From positions 1 through 6,371 of the forward strand of contig JAXGTD010000182.1 of NCBI GenBank assembly GCA_040775095.1: a DNA stretch of 6,371 bases. The letters are read 5' to 3'. Each line of letters starts with the position of its first letter. Position 1 is the stretch's first letter. Made by a program: the position numbers and the translations under genes. The notes below the pieces were generated by a model. The model was given only the letters and a program-made list of their open reading frames with translations. It did no database searches and was not told the origin of the DNA. Below are positions 1 to 4,912 of the stretch, piece after piece. The stretch is from JAXGTD01 sp040775095 (GTDB taxonomy: Bacteria; Pseudomonadota; Gammaproteobacteria; Chromatiales; Chromatiaceae).

Positions 1-724
1 CGCGCCACGGCGTCGGCCTGAAGACAAGCTCCGGGCGTGTCTCGCCCTCGCGCACGAACAGCTCGTTCCATGGCCGGTCCGCGTAGCGCGACAACAGCTC
101 CCAGACCGGGCCGACCGCGGAGATCGCCTGATTGGCGAGCGCCGTACCATGCTCGACAGAGAGCACCTTCTCGAACGCGAACCCGGCGCATGCCAGGATG
201 TCGAGCGTCGAGCGATAAGCGATCTCCCAGATGAAGTCGGCAATCCGATAGGGCTTGCTGATCAGGTCGTACTCGACCAGCCAGGTCAGCGGCGCCGGGA
301 TCGCAAGGCCCGTGTTCTGGTAGGTGATGTAGGGCGAGAGCTGCTCCATGATGAACGCAGATCCTGTGTCATGCCCGATCAACTCCACTTGCCGCTGCAC
401 GCGCCCGTCGCCGACGACCTCCTCCTTGCGCCCGATGCTGCGCAGGAACCCCCGCAAGACCGTCACCCACGGGCCCACCGTCATGGCTGGATAGACCCAG
501 CGGCGCATGCGGATCTCCACCGACGACATCACCTTGAGCAGCCCATAGAGCGAGTCGCGCCCGTCGGTCGGCATGTCCGGCAGCGTGATATGGAATTCGC
601 CGGTTGGGGCGTAGAGGCCTTTCTGGATCAGCACCGTCCCGGCATCGCCCAGGTGGCGCGTCAGGTCCAGCCCGCCGATGATGATGCGCACCTCAGGCCG
701 GTACGACAGGATTGGAGAGGCCAT
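1..724 (-). CDS. Baseplate hub-like tail protein (gp27/late control D type), 3' end outside window
   Basis: The frame is open from an ATG at 724..722 to the left edge, giving 241 codons with no stop. I translated it directly from the sequence. The start shares one base with the tape measure stop (TGATG) and has no strong Shine-Dalgarno site before it, so it is probably made by translational coupling. The N-terminal part reads as a beta-rich domain with IGGLDLTRHL near residue 16 and a fold-like stretch EFHITLPDMP near 43. RGFLRSIGRKEE (about 91-102) and VELIGHDTGSAF (about 113-124) follow, which resemble the RG..I.R...GHD pattern I associate with phage hub proteins. RPWNELFVREGE and LVFRPTPW close the visible part, again typical of hubs. 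Such proteins form the trimeric tail-tip ring on which tube and spike assemble. Position right after the tape measure gene agrees. The family assignment is from motif memory only; a more general tail tip protein remains possible. Confidence 0.75.
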   Translation of the reverse strand, partial: MASPILSYRPEVRIIIGGLDLTRHLGDAGTVLIQKGLYAPTGEFHITLPDMPTDGRDSLYGLLKVMSSVEIRMRRWVYPAMTVGPWVTVLRGFLRSIGRKEEVVGDGRVQRQVELIGHDTGSAFIMEQLSPYITYQNTGLAIPAPLTWLVEYDLISKPYRIADFIWEIAYRSTLDILACAGFAFEKVLSVEHGTALANQAISAVGPVWELLSRYADRPWNELFVREGETRPELVFRPTPWR

Positions 725-3700
725 CAGGCGAACGCCGGCAGTGTCACGGTATCAGACCATGCGAGCCGTCCAGCGTCCGCGGAGCTGCCACCGGAGCCGG
801 CAATACGCGGCTCGGACACGGCGAGCGCCTGGCGGCGCTGGACGACGTTCCCGCGCGAATCCCGGAACGTCACGTCCATCGCGACCTGGCCCTGCCACTT
901 CGCCTCCACCGGCTTTCTTGCCTCGGCAATCGCCTTGTCCAGTTCCCACGGCATCCGCGGTGGCAACGCCTGGCTCGTCGGCGGGAACGATTCTGGCGGG
1001 AACGCCTTGAACATTTGCTCGCGCAGCCGATAGTAATCGGTGTCGCCCGAGGGTTTCGGCCCCTGCGCCTCCAGCTCGTCCTTGGTCAGTCCGGCCGGCG
1101 CCCGTGATGTACCCAGGCGCGCCATGTCGGTGGCGTGCTCTCGCGGCGAGTAGGCCCGCGAGCCGCCCATGGGGTCGCCCCTGTCGTACCAGCCGCGATA
1201 CTTCCCAGTCAGGCCGCCGAGCGGGCCCTTGCCGCCATGGGCCCGAAACTTGTTGTTCGCATCCAGCGCGAAGTGCATCAGATCGTTGGAGCCGTACTTC
1301 AGCCCGCCCTTGCCGTCATCGCCAAACCCGGCGCCCCAGTTGAAGTCGTCACCCTGGCCATCGGCCAGTTCCGGGTACATCGCCTTCGCGTTCAGGTAGG
1401 CCTGTTGCGCGAACAGCTCGTAGGCACGGAATGCCGCGCCGGACTGGTAGTTTGGCAATGGCTTTCCATCCGCCCCAAAGAGCTGGATATCCATGGCCCG
1501 CCCGGACCCGTGCCGCCCCTTGTCACCCGGGCGCAGGCCGGAGGTGATCCTGGATTTCAGCGGGAACTGCGCGCGCGTCTTCTCGATGATCGCCTGCAGC
1601 CGCGGGTCGACGCCGCGGTATCTTCGCGGGTCCTCGTCCGCCATCGCGTCCTGGAGCGCTTGCGGCGCCGATGGGATCGCGTTGGCAAGACGCGGCGGTG
1701 CGCGCCTGATTTCAGACGCACCGGCCGAGGGGATGACGCTGGCCGCGACAGCCGCCGCGCCGCGGCGAATCCCCGGCGCGGCCGCGTTGAAATGCTTCTC
1801 TGTCGCGTCGACAGTGGATGTCAGACCGCGCGCGAGGCTGAGCTTCAGTTCGTTGAACTTCAGCGTGACGGCGTGAACCTCGTCGCCGAGCTTGGCAAGC
1901 TCGTTGGTCAGTTTCGCCTTCACCGTGCGATCCTGGTCTGCCAGCGTGCCCATGGCGCTGGTCGCCGCCACCACGCGCGGCAGGATCGCCGCCAATGCGG
2001 CATCGTTCTTCCCCGCCGCCTGCAGCTTCGCCTGCAGATCGGCCGGGACATTCCCGCCTTCCAGGTACGCGCCCGCCATGCTCCGGCGCTTGCGCACCGC
2101 CGCCTCGCCGTGGTCCTCGCGGATCCGGTAGAGCTGCGAGAGCGCCGCGTAAGACGAGGGGTCGACTTTGTCGAAAGTCCGCCCGGTCTGGTTCTCCATC
2201 CACGGCAGGAAGTCCGAGAAACTGCCGCCACCGCCGCGCAGGTCTTCCATTAGCCGGTACATGGCCTTGCCGCCAGCCATCGTCGTGCCGCTGACGACGT
2301 GCTGGTAGTAGGCCATGCGCTCGGCTTCGTCCTCGCCTGGCATCAGCGCCGCGCCGCGCTTGGCCGCCTCGTGCACCAGCTCGGCGCGGGTCTTGGCCGA
2401 GTATCCCTTGCCAAACAGGTCGGCCGGAGAGGTGAACGGCGCTGCCTGTTGCAGCGCAATCACCTTCGCCGGGTTGTAGCCCACCGCCGCGCCAAACGCC
2501 TGCCACGACAGCATGTCTTGCGACAACCCGCCGCCACTGCCGGCGCGCTGCAGCGACTCCATGACCATGTTGGCCCCGCCGCCGCGCATTGCCGGGTTTT
2601 GGTACAGCACCTCGAACATCCGCCCGAGCTGGGCGATCTCGCCGCTGCCCGGGGTGCGGCCCTGCTGCGTGGCAATCGTCTCGACCTGGCCAACCAGGTC
2701 ACCCATGACCTGCTCGGATCTGGCGAACATGTTGCTGGCGCCGATCGTCTGCGCGAGCAGCAAGGCGAACTCGCGCTGCGAGCGCTTGTCGGTGCCGTAC
2801 CCGACCAGCCCGGCGCGCGCAAACAGCCCGGAAGACGCGCCGGGGTCCATCCCATAGCCGCGGCCAAACTTGCCAGCGACCCACGCCCGCCCGGTTGCCG
2901 CGTGCGTGTCGACGGCGCCGGATGTCGAGATGAATGTGCGCGCGAGCCGCGTGGCCTCGGACGCCGTGAGCTGAAGCTCGTTGCCAAGATCGCGCAAGCG
3001 CCCCTGCAGGCCCTCGAACCCGGCCTCATAGCCGCTCGACTTGTAGATTGCATCGGTATCTTCGAGCGTGCGCAGATGTTCGGCATAAGCCTTTAAGGCA
3101 TAGAGCGCAATGCCACCTCCAACAATGGAGCCCGCCGCGCCCGCCAATCGGGGGACCATCTTGAGCAGTCCAGCGAGGGCGCCGCCAGCGGGGGCACCGC
3201 CAGTGGCCGTTGCCTCACCAGTGTCAGCGCCGTGCCGCATCCCGGAACCGCCGATCGCCCGTTCCATGGCGCCCGCAATGAGCCGGGCGAGATTGGACGC
3301 CTGCGCCGGCGTTGTGCCGCCTGCCTGTGGCGTTGCCCCGGCGAAGAAGCGCTGTCGCGCCGCCTCCCCGGCCGCCGCGTTGCCGCCGTAGAGCTTCGCC
3401 CAGTCCCAGCCGAGCGGACGCCCCAGGTCCGCTCCTTCCTTGTACAGCCGCTTCTTTAGGTCCTTCCCCCAGGGGGACATGTGCACAAGCGCGATGCGCC
3501 GCTCGATCGCGCGAATCTGCTTTTCGGCATCCGCGAACTGGCCGGTCGGGAACCGGATGTCGCGCAGGCGCTTGCCCGCTTGCGCCGTGCGCTCGATGGC
3601 CTTGCGCACGCCATCGAGCGCGCGGTCGACGTCCTGGGGCTTCGACCCACGCCCGCCGAGCAGGCCCTGAACCATGCCCTGTGAGGCAGGCGAGGTCGGC

Positions 3701-3807
3701 GACCCGCCCAGTTGCTTGGCAATCCGGCTTGCGGTGCGCTCGGCACCGCGCTCGACGTCGGAAAAGTCCGCGGTGGCCTTGACGCCGATGCCGAGAGTTG
3801 TGCTCAT
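724..3807 (-). CDS. Tail tape measure protein with embedded M15-type peptidase domain
   Basis: This 1027-residue protein is by far the longest gene and sits between chaperone and hub genes, the normal place for a tape measure protein. It spans the tube lumen, fixes tail length and is released during DNA injection. The ATG at 3807 has a good Shine-Dalgarno site (GAGGA, 7 bases upstream). The N-terminus (1-35) opens VKATADFSDVERGAER, a common tape measure start. Residues about 57-110 are charged and helical. Residues about 203-240 are glycine/alanine-rich and hydrophobic, a likely membrane-inserting segment. Residues about 245-670 are mostly helical with low-complexity glycine turns. Residues about 732-880 form a predicted zinc peptidase (H766, D773, D842, H845). 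The last 130 residues end in a small beta-like segment (WQGQVAMDVTFRDSRGN) of a kind seen at tape measure ends. At roughly 1.5 angstrom per residue the whole chain would span about 150 nm, less if the enzyme part does not count. Function is inferred from family and position. Confidence 0.93.
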   Translation of the reverse strand: MSTTLGIGVKATADFSDVERGAERTASRIAKQLGGSPTSPASQGMVQGLLGGRGSKPQDVDRALDGVRKAIERTAQAGKRLRDIRFPTGQFADAEKQIRAIERRIALVHMSPWGKDLKKRLYKEGADLGRPLGWDWAKLYGGNAAAGEAARQRFFAGATPQAGGTTPAQASNLARLIAGAMERAIGGSGMRHGADTGEATATGGAPAGGALAGLLKMVPRLAGAAGSIVGGGIALYALKAYAEHLRTLEDTDAIYKSSGYEAGFEGLQGRLRDLGNELQLTASEATRLARTFISTSGAVDTHAATGRAWVAGKFGRGYGMDPGASSGLFARAGLVGYGTDKRSQREFALLLAQTIGASNMFARSEQVMGDLVGQVETIATQQGRTPGSGEIAQLGRMFEVLYQNPAMRGGGANMVMESLQRAGSGGGLSQDMLSWQAFGAAVGYNPAKVIALQQAAPFTSPADLFGKGYSAKTRAELVHEAAKRGAALMPGEDEAERMAYYQHVVSGTTMAGGKAMYRLMEDLRGGGGSFSDFLPWMENQTGRTFDKVDPSSYAALSQLYRIREDHGEAAVRKRRSMAGAYLEGGNVPADLQAKLQAAGKNDAALAAILPRVVAATSAMGTLADQDRTVKAKLTNELAKLGDEVHAVTLKFNELKLSLARGLTSTVDATEKHFNAAAPGIRRGAAAVAASVIPSAGASEIRRAPPRLANAIPSAPQALQDAMADEDPRRYRGVDPRLQAIIEKTRAQFPLKSRITSGLRPGDKGRHGSGRAMDIQLFGADGKPLPNYQSGAAFRAYELFAQQAYLNAKAMYPELADGQGDDFNWGAGFGDDGKGGLKYGSNDLMHFALDANNKFRAHGGKGPLGGLTGKYRGWYDRGDPMGGSRAYSPREHATDMARLGTSRAPAGLTKDELEAQGPKPSGDTDYYRLREQMFKAFPPESFPPTSQALPPRMPWELDKAIAEARKPVEAKWQGQVAMDVTFRDSRGNVVQRRQALAVSEPRIAGSGGSSADAGRLAWSDTVTLPAFA
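1168..1614 (-). other. Predicted M15-family zinc peptidase domain within the tape measure protein
   Basis: Residues about 732-880 of the tape measure protein. Visible motifs are SGLRP (756-760), RHGSGRAMDIQL (765-776), WGAGF (824-828) and DLMHFAL (842-848). They follow the order of the M15 family: an SG.R element, H..G.A.D with the first two zinc ligands, and W/D..H with the catalytic acid and third ligand. Predicted ligands are H766, D773 and H845 and the acid is D842. The H-to-D spacing of 7 and acid-to-H spacing of 3 match VanX (H116, D123, E181, H184) and the T5 endolysin (H66, D73, D130, H133). Aspartate rather than glutamate at the acid position is closer to the T5 type, an L-alanyl-D-glutamate peptidase. 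The D-to-H gap is 72 residues, about 10 more than those two. Likely role: local opening of peptidoglycan during penetration. Substrate is not shown by sequence. Confidence 0.8.
3088..3189 (-). other. Hydrophobic, Gly/Ala-rich segment of the tape measure protein (possible membrane insertion)
   Basis: Residues about 207-240 run ALAGLLKMVPRLAGAAG then SIVGGGIALYALKAYA. They form the longest mostly uncharged stretch in the protein, broken by K216 and R220, and are followed by the charged AEHLRTLED. Tape measure proteins often hold such segments, thought to enter the inner membrane after ejection. This is the only clear one here; a second, weaker alanine-rich stretch lies near residues 680-697. 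The membrane role is inference. Confidence 0.5.
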
Positions 3808-3814
3808 TGCGCCG

Positions 3815-3819
3815 TCCTC
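3815..3819 (-). promoter_or_regulatory. Shine-Dalgarno site for the tape measure gene
   Basis: GAGGA lies 7 bases before the ATG at 3807. This is the best-placed ribosome site in the window and supports that start. It falls inside the second copy of a 9-base direct repeat (TTTCTGAGG), so the same GAGG core also occurs 26 bases further upstream, where it faces no nearby start. Confidence 0.75.
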
Positions 3820-3850
3820 AGAAAAGGGCCTCGGACCCGGGCCTCAGAAA
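3816..3850 (-). repeat. Pair of 9-base direct repeats in the chaperone/tape measure gap
   Basis: TTTCTGAGG occurs at 3850..3842 and again at 3824..3816 on the minus strand. Both copies are followed or preceded by GAGGCCC-type sequence (3845..3839 and 3832..3826). The pattern looks like a small duplication of the leader next to the ribosome site. No function is evident. Confidence 0.45.
3822..3838 (-). terminator. Weak second hairpin with T run before the tape measure gene
   Basis: On the minus strand GGGTC (3838..3834), loop CGA, GGCCC (3830..3826) pair through five base pairs including one G-U, then TTTT follows at 3825..3822. It has terminator form but the stem is short, and it abuts the Shine-Dalgarno site. 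It could equally be a structure that tunes ribosome access, or chance pairing in GC-rich DNA. Confidence 0.3.
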
Positions 3851-3853
3851 CGA

Positions 3854-3876
3854 GAAAAGCCCGACGAAGCGGGCTT
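3854..3876 (-). terminator. Rho-independent terminator-like hairpin after the chaperone frame
   Basis: On the minus strand AAGCCCG (3876..3870) pairs perfectly with CGGGCTT (3863..3857) around the loop CTTCGT, and the T run TTTT spans 3858..3855, so its first two bases lie in the stem. The hairpin begins in the TAA stop codon of the frameshift frame. It lies between two genes of one apparent operon, so it would act as a partial terminator or as a 3' end stabiliser for the upstream message. The form is seen directly; the effect is inferred. Confidence 0.65.
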
Positions 3877-4150
3877 AGCTGTCGGGCGCGGTCCAGTTCT
3901 CGATCTCCTCCCACTGCCCCTGCGCACCAGCGTTTTCAGCCAGGTCGGCGAGAATGGCGTCCAGATCGAAATCGTCGTCCTCGATCAGCTCGCCATTGCC
4001 GCTCTTGCGTGCGTGCTCGAAGTACGCCGCCCAGGCGTCGAGCAACATGTCGTCATAGGTCGAGTCGAGGAAGCGCGGGTCCGTCGCAGCAAGGTTGTAG
4101 CGGCCGCGATACCACCATTCGACCGAATCACTGAGCGATCTCGCCCGACT
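3875..4150 (-). CDS. Tail assembly chaperone, downstream frame reached by frameshift (C-terminal extension)
   Basis: This frame is +1 (equal to -2) relative to the preceding chaperone ORF and ends at TAA 3877..3875. From 4129 it encodes 84 residues with no stop: WWYRGRYNLAATDPRFLDST near its start, then a strongly acidic helix-like part (ELIEDDDFDLDAILADLAEN) and the end WEEIENWTAPDS. The W..RG.YNL..TDPRFL pattern resembles the second-frame product of many phage tail chaperone pairs. The frame is open for more than 100 bases into the upstream ORF, yet I found no ATG, GTG or TTG start there. The first internal ATG, at 4048, would remove the conserved part, leaving 57 residues. A fusion made by slipping at 4154..4149 would be about 199 residues. 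Such fusions bind the tape measure protein during tail assembly. An independent small gene starting at 4048 is the main alternative. Confidence 0.7.
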   Translation of the reverse strand, partial: SRARSLSDSVEWWYRGRYNLAATDPRFLDSTYDDMLLDAWAAYFEHARKSGNGELIEDDDFDLDAILADLAENAGAQGQWEEIENWTAPDS

Positions 4151-4472
4151 TTTCAGCGTCCTTGTCTGCGCCTGCGCGAAATCGCGCCTCTGCGTCTTTG
4201 ATCGCCCGGTAGACGCTCTGCAAGCGCTCGATCTCCTGCGCCGAATCCGGATCGCACAGGTAGGGGTCCCACCCCTCAGGCCCGGACACGACGACGACCG
4301 CCAGGAATGACAGGAAGTCGGCGATTGCGTCCAGTTCTTTCGAGACCGTCGAGGCGCCCTCGGTCAGCCGGTTGTACTCGGCGCTGATCGCGACGGCCAC
4401 GCGCATCGTGCGGCGCCGACAAACGAAGTTGCCGATGCCCTCGACATTGACGTTGTAGGTCCTGTCCGTCAC
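4128..4472 (-). CDS. Tail assembly chaperone, upstream frame
   Basis: A 114-residue acidic, helical protein with a GTG start at 4472..4470 that overlaps the tail tube stop as GTGA, a sign of translational coupling; the sequence before the GTG has no strong Shine-Dalgarno site. It begins MTDRTYNVNVEGIGNFVCRR, a small beta-like part, then turns helical (VAVAISAEYNRLTEG, SKELDAIADFLSFLAVVVV) and ends in a charged tail (RFRAGADKDAEKSGEIAQ). Size and position between tube and tape measure genes fit the first member of the chaperone pair (equivalent in role to lambda G and P2 E). The short form is usually made in excess and coats the tape measure protein together with a rarer frameshifted form. Assignment rests on gene order, size and the adjacent frameshift frame; I do not recognise a diagnostic motif in this part itself. 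Confidence 0.75.
   Translation of the reverse strand: MTDRTYNVNVEGIGNFVCRRRTMRVAVAISAEYNRLTEGASTVSKELDAIADFLSFLAVVVVSGPEGWDPYLCDPDSAQEIERLQSVYRAIKDAEARFRAGADKDAEKSGEIAQ
4149..4154 (-). promoter_or_regulatory. Candidate programmed-frameshift slip site (GAAAAG)
   Basis: In frame 0 the codons here are GAA AAG TCG, six codons before the end of the short chaperone. A lysine tRNA on AAG (residue 108) can re-pair with AAA two bases back, giving the -2 shift needed to enter the downstream frame (AAA AGT CGG GCG). A second option is a +1 slip from AAA to AAG at 4199..4196. The frame relationship is certain; the exact site is a guess, and a GC-rich GGGCGA stretch just downstream (4145..4140) is also a possible part of the signal. 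Confidence 0.35.
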
Positions 4473-4897
4473 AGGCGTTTACCGGTCACGTCCAGCGCGA
4501 CGAGCTGTGCGTTCGACGCGACGATCGCGTGCTTGTTGATCTCGATGTCGCCCGAGACGTAGGAGCAGTTGATGTACTTGCGCAGCATCCCCGAGTTCTT
4601 CGGGTCCTTGCCGAACACGACGATGTCGAAGACCAGGCCCTTGAGCACCTCGTCACCGTTTTCCATGGCGATCCCGGTGTCGCGCAGATTCTCGGTGAAC
4701 AGCACCATGGTCGACACGCTGAGCTGGTGGCGCGCCATCGACGGGACGTACTCCTGAACGTGAATGTCTCCAACGCCGCTGGCCGGCTCATGGCCGTAGT
4801 CGTCGGACGGGCGCAGGTTCTGGACCAGGCCAATCTGCTTGCCGTCGAACTGCACCTCGATGCGGTTGCCGCTATTGACAATCCGATGTTCGTACAC
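4469..4897 (-). CDS. Tail tube-like protein
   Basis: A 142-residue protein starting with GTG at 4897..4895. AAGGGG (4912..4907) lies 9 bases upstream and overlaps the sheath stop codon, supporting that start. The sequence is mainly alternating beta strand: NRIEVQFDGKQIGLVQNLRPSDDYGHEPA near the start, VQEYVPSMARHQLSVSTMVLF in the middle and YINCSYVSGDIEINKHAIVASNAQL at the end. An input-strand pattern ending in a small insertion of the type NGDEVLKGLVFDIVVFGKD fits the single-domain tube fold, in which stacked hexameric rings make the channel inside the sheath. The gene follows the sheath by 13 bases, the usual sheath-then-tube order of contractile tails, and overlaps the chaperone start by 4 bases. 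The call rests on order, length and strand pattern, not on a signature motif; a tube-related structural protein is the alternative. Confidence 0.78.
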   Translation of the reverse strand: MYEHRIVNSGNRIEVQFDGKQIGLVQNLRPSDDYGHEPASGVGDIHVQEYVPSMARHQLSVSTMVLFTENLRDTGIAMENGDEVLKGLVFDIVVFGKDPKNSGMLRKYINCSYVSGDIEINKHAIVASNAQLVALDVTGKRL

Positions 4898-4906
4898 TGT
4901 CAGTTA

Positions 4907-4912
4907 CCCCTT
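4907..4912 (-). promoter_or_regulatory. Shine-Dalgarno site for the tail tube gene
   Basis: AAGGGG lies 9 bases before the GTG at 4897 and contains the last two bases of the sheath TAA stop. It decides in favour of the GTG start, since no ATG lies nearby in frame, and allows ribosomes ending on the sheath gene to restart on the tube gene. Confidence 0.6.

Noticed and set aside
149..1033. Plus-strand ORF of 294 codons opposite the hub and the tape measure end
   Set aside because: Same antisense-shadow composition; the minus strand there gives coherent hub and tape measure protein.
1135..2253. Long plus-strand ORF of 372 codons opposite the tape measure gene
   Set aside because: It has the Arg/His/Leu/Pro-rich makeup of an antisense frame in GC-rich coding DNA, shows no recognisable motif, and lies wholly opposite a well-supported gene.
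1712..2506. Minus-strand ORF of 264 codons in another frame inside the tape measure gene
   Set aside because: Gly/Arg/Ala-rich shadow frame; the main frame is intact through the whole stretch, so neither a frameshift nor a nested gene is needed.
2299..3096. Plus-strand ORF of 265 codons
   Set aside because: Antisense shadow of the tape measure gene, with no ribosome site or motif I could recognise.
3875..4048. Independent small gene starting at the ATG at 4048
   Set aside because: It would drop the conserved WWYRGRYNLAATDPRFLD part encoded just upstream in the same frame, so frameshift entry explains the sequence better.
3674..4201. Plus-strand ORF of 175 codons crossing the intergenic gap
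   Set aside because: It runs antisense through the hairpins and the conserved second chaperone frame; composition is that of a shadow, with no convincing ribosome site.
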